Source: Prolixibacteraceae bacterium
Lineage (GTDB): Bacteria; Bacteroidota; Bacteroidia; Bacteroidales; Prolixibacteraceae
Assembly (NCBI GenBank): GCA_016930735.1
Contig: JAFGGF010000264.1
Coordinates: 1 to 9,334, forward strand
DNA: 9,334 nucleotides
Direction of reading: 5' to 3'
In this document: piece after piece, positions 1 to 6,440 of the stretch
Layout of the letters: each line of letters opens with the position of its first letter
Position numbering within the stretch: position 1 is the first letter of the stretch
Translations under genes and position numbers: made by a program
Notes under the pieces: generated by a model
Database searches by the model: none
What the model was told of the DNA's origin: nothing
The model's input: the letters and a program-made list of their open reading frames with translations, nothing else

Positions 1-668
1 CCGTATTTTGTTGGCATGGAAACTTCTTCTCCCCGTTTGATCAGGCTTTCGCTTTGTAAAAGGTAAAAAATCAAATCCTTTATTGAGATGATTTTCAGGC
101 TGAATTTCTCTGCCAGTTTAAAAAGTTCAGGCAGGCGGGCCATTGTGCCGTCGTCGTTCATAATTTCTACCAGAACTCCTGACGGATGAAGCCCTGCCAA
201 CCGCATCAGATCGATGGTTGCCTCGGTATGTCCCGACCTTCTGAGCACACCTTTATCTTTTGATTTTAACGGGAAAATATGCCCCGGGCGCCCTAAGTCT
301 TCCGGTTTGGTATCCGGATCGGATAAAGCTTTCACTGTTTTAGCCCTGTCGCTGGCTGAAATACCCGTAGTACAGCCCTGCCCGATTAAATCAACTGACA
401 CGGTAAAAGGAGTTTCATGTGACGACGTATTTTTACCAACCATCAGTTCCAGTTGAAGTTCTTCGCAACGTTCTTCGGTAATAGGAGCGCAGATAAGTCC
501 CCTCCCGAATTTGGCCATAAAATTGATTTTTTCAGCGGTAATAAGTTCTGCCGAAGTAATAAAATCGCCCTCATTTTCACGGTCTTCATCATCAACAACA
601 ATTACCAGTTCGCCCTTTTTAACGGCCTCAACCGCTTCAGGAACAGTGTTTAACTTTAATTCGTCCAT
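1..668 (-). CDS. ribBA: RibBA, 3,4-dihydroxy-2-butanone-4-phosphate synthase / GTP cyclohydrolase II (3' part cut off)
   Basis: Riboflavin synthesis: the visible 222 residues are the RibB domain, which converts ribulose 5-phosphate to 3,4-dihydroxy-2-butanone 4-phosphate and formate in the cytoplasm. The acidic loop DDEDRENEGD lies at residues 26-35, LICAPIT at 58-64, TGISASDRAKT at 101-111, the GHTEA motif with its His at about 147, and EIMNDDGTMAR at 168-178. The visible end reads MPTKYG, which matches the segment that opens the GTP cyclohydrolase II (RibA) domain in fused proteins, so I call a fusion although that domain lies outside the window. The start ATG at 666-668 gives the usual short N-terminus (MDELKLNTVPEAVEAVKKGE). 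It is co-directional with the GT2 gene, 72 nt downstream of its stop, and has its own candidate promoter. No FMN riboswitch is visible in the short leader. Identity is very secure; the fusion is likely. Confidence 0.93.
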   Translation of the reverse strand, partial: MDELKLNTVPEAVEAVKKGELVIVVDDEDRENEGDFITSAELITAEKINFMAKFGRGLICAPITEERCEELQLELMVGKNTSSHETPFTVSVDLIGQGCTTGISASDRAKTVKALSDPDTKPEDLGRPGHIFPLKSKDKGVLRRSGHTEATIDLMRLAGLHPSGVLVEIMNDDGTMARLPELFKLAEKFSLKIISIKDLIFYLLQSESLIKRGEEVSMPTKY

Positions 669-696
669 CTTAAAAATGTGATTGAAAAATCAGCCG

Positions 697-704
697 CAAA
701 ATTA
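697..704 (-). promoter_or_regulatory. Candidate -7 element of ribBA (TAATTTTG)
   Basis: Read on the minus strand this is TAATTTTG, a full match to the Bacteroidota TAnnTTTG -7 pattern, about 28 nt upstream of the ribBA ATG. No good TTG-type -33 element is visible at the usual distance. ribBA may therefore have its own promoter in addition to read-through from the glycosyltransferase operon. Confidence 0.4.
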
Positions 705-740
705 TAGAAAATAATTGATTAAATGATGATTTTCTAAAGG

Positions 741-1928
741 TTATGCCCGCTTCGAACGTTCCCAGTTTACCGATTGTTTCCCTTTAAAATACCTGATAAT
801 TCCCCTGATTGAAGCATAATTAATCGAAACAAAATAGTAGGGCACAAAAAAGATTTTCTGCCTCACCTGTTTATTTTCAAAATACCAGCCGGCAACCGCA
901 AAAACATAACAGATAATCTGAATGTAAAAAATTAATGTATAGAAATTACCCGGATTCCAATTCCCTGAATAAACAACAATTAATAAATTGATTATCAAGA
1001 ACAAAAATAATGAAAGTGGGGCAATGGTCCAACGAAGGACTTTATGGGAAATATATTGCCACGAAAGTAACCCAAAACGAAATGGATTCAGTAATTCCTT
1101 CAGGCGGAAAATAGTCTGGACTCCTCCTGCTGCGATCCTGATTTTCCGTTTTAATTCTTCATTAACATTTACAGAAGCTGTTTCCTCTGCATAAGCACGT
1201 GGAGCATAAGCAATCCTGAATCCCCGTTTTGCAATTCGCAACGAAATGATAAAATCATCCAGGATTGTGTCGTTCTCTACTACTTCATATAATTCCCTAC
1301 GGATGGCAAACAACTCGCCTACCCCGCCAACTGCTGAATTCAGTTCGCCATCCAGTTTTTTGACCCACGATTCAAATTTCCAGTACAAACCCTCACCCGC
1401 CCCGGCAGCATCGTCTTTTTCTTTTTCAAGAATCCGCTTTTCTCCTGCCACGCACCCAACTTTCGGGTCGGCAAAACAGTTTACAATTTCACGGATTGAA
1501 TCCGGTCCAAGGGTTGTATTTGCATCAGAAAAAATAATGATGGGAGCCTTTACGTAAAAAATTCCCCTGTTCATGGCATGTATTTTCCCCCGCCTTTCCG
1601 GTTGGTGATGGACTTCCAGATTTTCGTATTTTCTTAAAATTTCAGGTGTGCCATCATCAGAACCATCGGTCATCCATAAATACTGGATTTTTTCTTTCGG
1701 ATAATTTAAAGAAAAGGAATTCTGAACTTTCTTTTCCACAAAATCCTTTTCATTAAAAGCCGTTACAAACAGGCATACGTTGGGCTCATAGCCAAATTCC
1801 GGATTTAATTTTGAAGAAGGGAAAACGATTCTTTTCACACCAACAAGCAGCCTTAAAATAATTGCATACCCGATAAAAGTGTAAAACAAAATAAAAAACA
1901 ATATCCAGAAAACAATTATCAATCCCAT
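741..1928 (-). CDS. Membrane glycosyltransferase, family 2 (GT-A)
   Basis: A 395-residue inner-membrane glycosyltransferase that probably adds a sugar from a nucleotide-sugar on the cytoplasmic face; acceptor unknown. One N-terminal membrane helix (about 2-30) precedes a GT-A domain: TAFNE (56-60), TDGSDDGT with D88/D91/D92 (nucleotide site), FSDANT with D135 as the metal-site equivalent (133-138), GGVGELFAIRR (201-211), and the LDD pair D224/D225 in the catalytic-base position. R-rich RKIRIAAGGVQTI (261-273) stands where processive enzymes have QxxRW, but the motif is not canonical, so processivity is unclear. Three C-terminal hydrophobic segments follow (about 301-321, 329-349, 359-378). 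The start overlaps the end of the upstream GT4 gene by 10 nt (ATGGGATTGA), indicating translational coupling. Likely role: polysaccharide, LPS or glycolipid synthesis. Family certain, substrate not readable. Confidence 0.88.
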   Translation of the reverse strand: MGLIIVFWILFFILFYTFIGYAIILRLLVGVKRIVFPSSKLNPEFGYEPNVCLFVTAFNEKDFVEKKVQNSFSLNYPKEKIQYLWMTDGSDDGTPEILRKYENLEVHHQPERRGKIHAMNRGIFYVKAPIIIFSDANTTLGPDSIREIVNCFADPKVGCVAGEKRILEKEKDDAAGAGEGLYWKFESWVKKLDGELNSAVGGVGELFAIRRELYEVVENDTILDDFIISLRIAKRGFRIAYAPRAYAEETASVNVNEELKRKIRIAAGGVQTIFRLKELLNPFRFGLLSWQYISHKVLRWTIAPLSLFLFLIINLLIVVYSGNWNPGNFYTLIFYIQIICYVFAVAGWYFENKQVRQKIFFVPYYFVSINYASIRGIIRYFKGKQSVNWERSKRA

Positions 1929-3133
1929 TCCATTTGAGTTTTAAAAAAACTGACCAGTTTTTCAGCTATAACTGTATTGTCAAAATTTTCCTGAATAAAA
2001 CGAACGGCTTCTGAACCAATTTCCCCACAAAGTTTTTTATTCCCGGCCAAATTACAGATGATTTCAATAAACTCTTCTTTTTTATCTGCAACCAGAATAT
2101 TTTTTTTGTGGGTGGTATTGATTCCTTCGGTCCCGATACCTGTCGAAACAATCACTTTACCCAAAGCCATCCCCTCAATAATTTTAATCCTCATTCCGCT
2201 TCCTGAAAAAAGCGGGACAACCATTATCGATTTTGAACGGATAAATTCGTGGGCATCTTCAATTTCACCAAGGTAAACGATACCCTTCACTTTAAGGTCA
2301 TTCTCAAGCCAGGCCGGGGCATTCCTGCCAGCAACATAAAACTTCAGAGTCGGATATTTTTCCAAAATTTCCGGCCAGCAATTCCTGACAAACCATAAAA
2401 GCCCTTCCTGGTTGGGAGCCCAATCCAGGGCACCAATATGAAACAACGAAGGAAATTCAACTTCCTGTTTCCCTTTTTGTATTTCCAAAAGGTCAAAACC
2501 CGATTGTGAAACATGAACAGGTTTTGTATTCCCAAGTTTATTTAAATATTCTCCGTCGCGGCTGGTTATTGGAACCAGGTAATCGTATGTATTTAACAAA
2601 CCTGTTTCAAACTTCCTGATCCGCCGGCTTAATATTTTCAAATACAGTTTTTTGAATCCTTTGGCCAATAATACCGAACGATCCCATATTTCATGTTCGA
2701 TATTATGAGCCCTGTAAACAATTTTTGCTTTCGATAACTGACGTACTATTTTGATATAAGGGCAAACGTAAAGCCCCTCCATCTGGACGATATCAAAATC
2801 TACACTGGTTAAAACAGCCACCAGTTCCTTTGTAAAATCCTTGTCAATAAACCTTTCGGCATTATAAGGTAATGTTGAAAAAATCAGGTTATTAAGCAAT
2901 CCGGTTATTGTAATCGGAGCCGGCACTTTAACCAATCGGAAAATGGCAAGAGTTCTAATTTTTTCGGGAATTTCATTTAATGAAACCGAATGTTTCAGGG
3001 TTATCATTGAAAGGACTGTTACCTGAATTCCACAAGCTGATAAACCTTTTACCATGTTTAAAGTAGCAATACTCCCTCCGTCGTTTGCAGGATATGGTAC
3101 TTTATTGGTTATCAGCAAGAGCTTCATCGGCAT
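1919..3133 (-). CDS. Glycosyltransferase, family 4-like (GT-B)
   Basis: A 404-residue soluble or peripheral retaining glycosyltransferase. The N-terminal acceptor domain opens with LLITNKVPYPANDGGS (6-21), the glycine-rich loop typical of GT4 enzymes, and has YRAHNIEHEIWDR (140-152). The C-terminal donor domain contains HIGALDWAPNQEG (232-244), FYVAGRNAPAWL (265-276) and VVPLFSGSGMRIKIIEGMAL (305-324) followed by STGIGTEGI, the donor phosphate/sugar-binding segment. No signal peptide or clear membrane helix is seen, as expected for a cytoplasmic enzyme. Two in-frame ATGs lie close together (ending at 3133 and 3127); the second gives MKLLLITNK, a more typical start, and would make the protein 402 residues. 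Either start lies inside the 3' end of the lptF-like gene (overlap 32 or 26 nt), and the stop overlaps the GT2 start. Donor and acceptor cannot be read; an envelope glycan is inferred from context. Confidence 0.9.
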   Translation of the reverse strand: MPMKLLLITNKVPYPANDGGSIATLNMVKGLSACGIQVTVLSMITLKHSVSLNEIPEKIRTLAIFRLVKVPAPITITGLLNNLIFSTLPYNAERFIDKDFTKELVAVLTSVDFDIVQMEGLYVCPYIKIVRQLSKAKIVYRAHNIEHEIWDRSVLLAKGFKKLYLKILSRRIRKFETGLLNTYDYLVPITSRDGEYLNKLGNTKPVHVSQSGFDLLEIQKGKQEVEFPSLFHIGALDWAPNQEGLLWFVRNCWPEILEKYPTLKFYVAGRNAPAWLENDLKVKGIVYLGEIEDAHEFIRSKSIMVVPLFSGSGMRIKIIEGMALGKVIVSTGIGTEGINTTHKKNILVADKKEEFIEIICNLAGNKKLCGEIGSEAVRFIQENFDNTVIAEKLVSFFKTQMEWD

Positions 3134-4604
3134 TCAGTTTCTTCCTAAAGATACGGAGCATTTTGAATTTTCTGAAAAGGTCGGCATATGTTTCTGAACT
3201 CATAATTCCCGAATCGGTAACAGCTTTATAAGTCAGCCATATCCCTATAGCAATAAAAACTGCTGATGAGAACCACATACCTACAACCATATCCCACAAA
3301 TCTTCACGGGCCGATTTTTCCCCCATTAAGGAAAGAATATAATAAATTATAAACAGCAGTATGGAAACAACTACAGGCATTCCGAGGCCACCTTTCCTGA
3401 TTATGGCTCCAAGCGGGGCCCCGATAAAAAAGAATATCAGGACTGCAAGCGAAAGTGTAAACTTTTTATGCCGTTCCATCTCATGGCGGTTAATTATTTT
3501 TTTTCGCTCGAAAATTGACCGTTCACTGCTGTTTGTATTCTGATGATTTCGCCTGACCGTTTCAACTGCCGAAGCCATTATTTCTTTCTTTTTAAAATCG
3601 TCAAAAGAAGCAAACATCTGATCAACATCAACAAGGGTATCAACAGGCAAATCCCAGTCGCGTTTAAGCGAATCAACCTCGGCAACCTGATTCAGAATCC
3701 TTCTGTGCAATGCAACATTTAAACTTAACTGATTAATAAAATTTTTGACCCGCCTTCGGTAATCAACCTGCATCGAATCTTCAACGGCTTTTAACTGGCG
3801 GATTCGCAGCATCCGGTAATTATTTGTATAAATACTTTCATCTTTCCGGTTAAAATCAAAATTTTTTAATTCGATGTTTAAAATCTGTTTGTCAAATTCA
3901 TCGACATAACGCGGGAAACGACGGTCATCCCTTCTGTTTCTGTTTGGTTCCTCCCGGTAATTTTTCCCGTGGTAAAGGGTTAAAACCATATACTTTTTGT
4001 CCGCGGTCATCCGCATAAATCCTGAATCGGCAACCGTAACATCGCCTTCATTTGCCCTCTGATTGGTGTGGTCATAGATCATTACATCGTAAAGCATATT
4101 GGTTTTTTTGTTCCTTTTTTCAACCCGAATGCTATACCCGTCAATTTCATTTGTAAAAACACCCTCTTTAAGAATCAACTCAGGTTTTTGTTCTTTTACA
4201 CTGATCATAAGGGCATAAAGTTTTTTATTGGTGACAGGTACAATGTAATTGGCAAAATAAAATGCAGTACAGGAAATAAAAATTGCCAGGACAATTAATG
4301 GGCGCATAACCCTGAAAAGTGAAATCCCCGATGATTTTATTGCTACAAGCTCGTAGTTTTCGCCCAAAGAACCAAAAGTCATTATTGAAGCTATAAGTAT
4401 CGACAATGGAAATGCAAGTGGCAGCAAACCAAACGATGCATAAAAAATCACCTCTCCAATTACCGACCATTCAAGCCCTTTGCCAACCATATCGTCAACA
4501 TACTTCCAAAGGAACTGCATAAGCAGAACAAAAATGCAGATAAAAAAGGTCATAAAGAAAGGACCCAGAAATGCTTTAATTACATATATATGCAGTCTTT
4601 TCAT
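3102..4604 (-). CDS. LptF/LptG (YjgP/YjgQ) family LPS-export permease
   Basis: A 500-residue inner-membrane subunit of the LPS transporter, which with the ATPase LptB lifts lipopolysaccharide out of the membrane toward the periplasmic bridge. The family layout is clear: helices at about 12-33, 52-78 and 98-122, a periplasmic beta-jellyroll (about 125-255), then helices at about 381-402, 408-427 and 440-460. MTFGSLGENYELVAIKSSGIS (75-95 region) is the cytoplasmic coupling loop between helices 2 and 3, and APLGAIIRKGGLG (396-408) is the conserved loop after helix 4. Between jellyroll and helix 4 lies a charged, probably helical insert (about 260-378), which makes it roughly 130 residues longer than E. 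coli LptF. The first gene of a minus-strand unit that continues through overlap into the GT4 and GT2 genes. LptF and LptG cannot be told apart from sequence alone here, so no symbol is given. Confidence 0.92.
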   Translation of the reverse strand: MKRLHIYVIKAFLGPFFMTFFICIFVLLMQFLWKYVDDMVGKGLEWSVIGEVIFYASFGLLPLAFPLSILIASIMTFGSLGENYELVAIKSSGISLFRVMRPLIVLAIFISCTAFYFANYIVPVTNKKLYALMISVKEQKPELILKEGVFTNEIDGYSIRVEKRNKKTNMLYDVMIYDHTNQRANEGDVTVADSGFMRMTADKKYMVLTLYHGKNYREEPNRNRRDDRRFPRYVDEFDKQILNIELKNFDFNRKDESIYTNNYRMLRIRQLKAVEDSMQVDYRRRVKNFINQLSLNVALHRRILNQVAEVDSLKRDWDLPVDTLVDVDQMFASFDDFKKKEIMASAVETVRRNHQNTNSSERSIFERKKIINRHEMERHKKFTLSLAVLIFFFIGAPLGAIIRKGGLGMPVVVSILLFIIYYILSLMGEKSAREDLWDMVVGMWFSSAVFIAIGIWLTYKAVTDSGIMSSETYADLFRKFKMLRIFRKKLNADEALADNQ

Positions 4605-4631
4605 TGATTAGCCTGTACAACAGAATTGCTA

Positions 4632-4639
4632 CAAAGCTA
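4632..4639 (-). promoter_or_regulatory. Candidate -7 element of the lptF-like/GT4/GT2 operon (TAGCTTTG)
   Basis: TAGCTTTG on the minus strand matches the Bacteroidota -7 pattern TAnnTTTG exactly and lies 27 nt before the lptF-like ATG, in the 68-nt gap after the START-like gene. No clear -33 TTG is visible, only a T-rich stretch. It could drive the three overlapping genes downstream. Confidence 0.5.
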
Positions 4640-4672
4640 ACTTATTTTACAGAAAAATAAAGTGAAATTTTG

Positions 4673-5047
4673 TTAAGAACCCAGAACATGCCTCAGGTCT
4701 TCCACCTGAGTATTCCATAGATCTGAGATGTCTTCTTTTTCGTCTTCCTCAGCAAAATCAATTACAATTAACGAAACATCGTTGGTTAATTCATCCTGGG
4801 TAATACGGAATTCAAAATATCCGCTATCTTCGAGCCAACTATACCGCACCAAGCGGTTTTCTTTATGTAAAGTCATTTCGGCAGTTTGCTCCGATTCACC
4901 CCAAACAAAAGTATATTTTTTCCCTTTAACCCTGACATCGTCGGCAAACCATTCGGCCAGACCGGAAGCTGAACTCAGCCTGTTAAAAAGTACTTTGGGA
5001 GAACAATTTATGACATATTCAAGTTGTATTTTAACCTTATCAGCCAT
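4673..5047 (-). CDS. START-like / SRPBCC (AHSA1-type) domain protein
   Basis: A 124-residue cytoplasmic protein made of one START-like helix-grip fold; the ligand is unknown. The pattern is seen in IQLEYVINCSPKVLFNRLSS (6-25), the following LAEWFADDV, the beta segments YTFVWGESEQTAEMTLH and RYSWLEDSGYFEFRI, and an acidic C-terminus ending in a long helix (DISDLWNTQVEDLRHVLG). The reading frame is open upstream to 5179, but I choose the ATG at 5045-5047: it starts just before the conserved domain, and the longer version would run through the promoter of the divergent tRNA. The gene is co-directional with and 68 nt upstream of the lptF-like gene, so a role connected to the envelope is possible but not shown. 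The fold call is good; no biochemical function can be assigned. Confidence 0.82.
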   Translation of the reverse strand: MADKVKIQLEYVINCSPKVLFNRLSSASGLAEWFADDVRVKGKKYTFVWGESEQTAEMTLHKENRLVRYSWLEDSGYFEFRITQDELTNDVSLIVIDFAEEDEKEDISDLWNTQVEDLRHVLGS

Positions 5048-5062
5048 TACATTGATTTTTGG

Positions 5063-5092
5063 CAATATAAGTAATCTGACTATAACAACCAA
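5063..5092 (-). promoter_or_regulatory. Candidate promoter of the START-like gene
   Basis: On the minus strand TTGG (5089-5092) is followed after a gap of about 20 nt by TATATTG (5063-5069), a near match to the Bacteroidota -33/-7 pair (TAnnTTTG lacking one T). The start codon would be only about 8-10 nt past the expected transcription start, so the mRNA would be nearly leaderless. Moderate to weak evidence. Confidence 0.33.
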
Positions 5093-5163
5093 CGCCCTGT
5101 TGATTATACTTTGAAAAAGTGGGTAATTTTTTAACGAATTTCGGGGTAATAAAAAATAAATAC

Positions 5164-5171
5164 TATATTTG
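5164..5171 (+). promoter_or_regulatory. Promoter -7 element of tRNA-Met (TATATTTG)
   Basis: TATATTTG is a full TAnnTTTG match 23 nt before the first base of the tRNA, a typical distance for a short tRNA 5' leader. About 20 nt further upstream is TTTCGGGG rather than a clean TTG, so the -33 box is weak. Confidence 0.6.
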
Positions 5172-5194
5172 CACCGCATTTTTTAAGGCATAAT

Positions 5195-5268
5195 GGCGAG
5201 GTAGCTCAGCTGGTTAGAGCGCATGATTCATAATCATGAGGTCGCGAGTTCAAGTCTCGCTCTCGCTA
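5195..5268 (+). tRNA. tRNA-Met, elongator (anticodon CAU)
   Basis: A full cloverleaf can be drawn: acceptor GGCGAGG with TCTCGCT, D stem GCTC/GAGC, anticodon stem CATGA/TCATG with loop TTCATAA (anticodon CAT at 5229-5231), a 5-nt variable loop AGGTC, T stem GCGAG/CTCGC with loop TTCAAGT, discriminator A at 5268. CCA is not encoded. The anticodon stem lacks the three G-C pairs of initiator tRNA and position 1 is a paired G, so this is not tRNA-fMet. A lysidine-modified tRNA-Ile(CAU) is the only real alternative; the acceptor stem favours elongator Met. The acceptor stem has wobble pairs at both ends (G1-U72 and G7-U66). Confidence 0.93.
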
Positions 5269-5275
5269 CTGAACA

Positions 5276-5310
5276 GAGGGGAGGAATATTTACTTCCCTT
5301 TTCTTTTTTT
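5276..5310 (+). terminator. Rho-independent terminator after tRNA-Met
   Basis: GAGGGGAG (5276-5283) pairs with CTTCCCTT (5293-5300) with G-U pairs at 5276-5300 and 5281-5295, closing a 9-nt loop, and is followed by TTCTTTTTTT (5301-5310). It begins 8 nt after the tRNA 3' end, the expected position. Confidence 0.82.
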
Positions 5311-5440
5311 ACATATCTGCATACAATTAACATTTTACTAAAACTCTGCATTGAATTAATAGTCGGTATTTTACCTGGTAATCTATATATCCGGCAATAA
5401 ATTGTCAAAAAAAGAGCAAAAACTTATCCTAATTTTTGTA

Positions 5441-5454
5441 AACCTTATTAGGTT
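5441..5454. promoter_or_regulatory. Inverted repeat AACCT-TATT-AGGTT
   Basis: A perfect 5-bp dyad with a 4-nt centre. A second overlapping dyad uses CCTAAT (5428-5433) and ATTAGG (5447-5452). It lies in the AT-rich stretch between the tRNA terminator and the regulator gene, where no gene is evident (5311-5573). The ACCT...AGGT core recurs in the dyad upstream of the peroxiredoxin gene. It could be an operator, a chance palindrome or a weak hairpin; there is no U-tract on either side. Confidence 0.3.
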
Positions 5455-5573
5455 GGATCAAACAAAGCAATTTAATTTCTTTAACCTGTTTAGCAAATTG
5501 AATAATAGAATAATGACGGAATGATAGATTTATCTTTATATAAATTAATCCAATTTATTTGTAGTACTATTTT

Positions 5574-6224
5574 TCAGGAAATATTATTCACTATTGCATA
5601 CTTGATAAGTTCATTAACATTTTGGAATTGAAGTTTTTTCATAATATTGTTTTTATGGGTTTCCACGGTGCGGATACTAATAAACAACTTATCTGCAATA
5701 TCCTTATAGCGTAAGCCTTCAGCAATTAATTTCAGAACTTCAAGCTCCCTAATAGTTAAACAATCTGTATTTTTTACATCCTGTACTTTTTTAAGTTTTT
5801 GAGAAATATGGCAATTAAACCTGCAATTCTCAGGATCTTCAAAAAATAAACCTCCCTGGGATAACCTGATTATAGCTTCAATCAATTCATCTTTTGTATT
5901 CTCTTTCCATATAATTCCTCTAACACCATTGATGACAACCTCGGGGATAGAAACCTCAATTGTGCAACTATCGAGAAATAATAAAATAGGAATTTTGGGA
6001 TATTTTAAATGAATATTTTTACAAATGCTATTGACTTGTTCCTGAGATTCTTTAACATTTAAAACTATTAAATCCGTATTTCTGTTTTGCAAAACTTCAA
6101 ACAGATCGCCTATGTTATTTGTTTCATTAATTACTTGAATTCGCTTATCAATTTCAATAAGCAATTTTAAACCTTTTCTGAATATTGTAAATTCACAAAA
6201 GATTGTAATCCTAATCAGACGCAT
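5574..6224 (-). CDS. NarL/FixJ-type response regulator with a degenerate receiver domain
   Basis: A 216-residue DNA-binding regulator. The N-terminal half (about 1-125) has receiver-domain shape, with FRKGLKLLIE (15-24) after strand 1 and GVRGIIWKENTKDELIEAI (100-118) holding the conserved Lys (K107). The residues needed for phosphorylation are missing: the two N-terminal acidic positions are C10 and E11, and the phospho-acceptor Asp is N56 in DLIVLNVKES (51-60). The C-terminal LuxR-type helix-turn-helix is intact: LTIRELEVLKLIAEGL (156-171), YKDIADKLFISIRTVETHK (173-191), ending in NNIMKKL. It should bind DNA without classical phosphorelay control. No sensor kinase lies next to it. It is divergent from the peroxiredoxin gene over 288 bp, suggesting it controls that gene, itself, or both. 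The segment is AT-rich relative to its flanks. Family certain; loss of phosphorylation is a strong inference. Confidence 0.92.
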   Translation of the reverse strand: MRLIRITIFCEFTIFRKGLKLLIEIDKRIQVINETNNIGDLFEVLQNRNTDLIVLNVKESQEQVNSICKNIHLKYPKIPILLFLDSCTIEVSIPEVVINGVRGIIWKENTKDELIEAIIRLSQGGLFFEDPENCRFNCHISQKLKKVQDVKNTDCLTIRELEVLKLIAEGLRYKDIADKLFISIRTVETHKNNIMKKLQFQNVNELIKYAIVNNIS

Positions 6225-6263
6225 AAAATATAATAATGAAAAATATTTAAAATTGGTTTTTTA

Positions 6264-6271
6264 TAAAGGTA
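6264..6271 (-). promoter_or_regulatory. Candidate -7 element of the response-regulator gene (TACCTTTA)
   Basis: TACCTTTA on the minus strand differs from TAnnTTTG in the last base and lies 40 nt before the ATG. The -33 region, about 19 nt upstream, falls inside the CATAT/ATATG dyad at 6283-6299, a position where a bound protein would interfere with or assist polymerase. Weak element on its own. Confidence 0.33.
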
Positions 6272-6282
6272 GTAAAATCGCT

Positions 6283-6299
6283 CATATAAACCTAATATG
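6283..6299. promoter_or_regulatory. Inverted repeat CATAT-N7-ATATG, candidate operator
   Basis: CATAT (6283-6287) and ATATG (6295-6299) form a perfect 5-bp dyad around AAACCTA. It overlaps the expected -33 region of the response-regulator gene. A similar arrangement, CATAT...AAACC...TAATATG with a longer centre, overlaps the start of the crp-like gene at 8427-8450. Confidence 0.38.
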
Positions 6300-6330
6300 A
6301 AAAATTGTCATGAAAATCGATTATTTTTCA
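6298..6330. repeat. Inverted repeat TGAAAAAT-N17-ATTTTTCA
   Basis: A perfect 8-bp dyad: TGAAAAAT at 6298-6305 and ATTTTTCA at 6323-6330. A third copy of TGAAAAAT lies at 6237-6244, and a nested TGAAAA/TTTTCA pair at 6311-6316/6325-6330. The region is very AT-rich, which lowers its significance. It could be a binding region for an AT-preferring protein in the divergent promoter. Confidence 0.3.
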
Positions 6331-6411
6331 GTCCCGAAAAATTTTATATAAACATTATTTGAAAGGTTAAATATTCAGTCACTTCTACTTTTCAATAAAC
6401 ATCCGTTTTAT

Positions 6412-6430
6412 TACCTAGGATAATTAGGTA
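6412..6430. promoter_or_regulatory. Inverted repeat TACCTA-N7-TAGGTA, candidate operator of the peroxiredoxin gene
   Basis: A perfect 6-bp dyad around GGATAAT, ending 10 nt before the candidate -33 TTG of the peroxiredoxin promoter and centred roughly 55 nt before the expected transcription start, a usual place for an activator. The half-site TACCTA resembles the TACYYMT heptamer known for NarL-type regulators, the family of the divergent regulator, although the spacing differs from the 7-2-7 arrangement and the last base does not fit. Target of that regulator is an inference. Confidence 0.42.
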
Positions 6431-6440
6431 CTTCAACCGA

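Noticed and set aside
214..653. Two plus-strand open frames of 80 and 66 codons
   Set aside because: They lie opposite the clearly coding ribBA frame.
1246..1557. Plus-strand open frame of 103 codons
   Set aside because: Antisense shadow of the GT2 gene; low-complexity Ser/Pro/Phe composition.
4728..5114. Plus-strand open frame of 128 codons
   Set aside because: Antisense shadow of the START-like gene, Ser-rich with no domain or promoter.
5048..5179. 44-residue N-terminal extension of the START-like protein
   Set aside because: It would run through the tRNA-Met promoter, and the domain begins right after the inner ATG at 5045-5047.
5540..5558. Hairpin ATAAATT-AATCC-AATTTAT as terminator of the regulator gene
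   Set aside because: The stem is purely A/T and has no proper U-tract on the minus strand; stability is too low.
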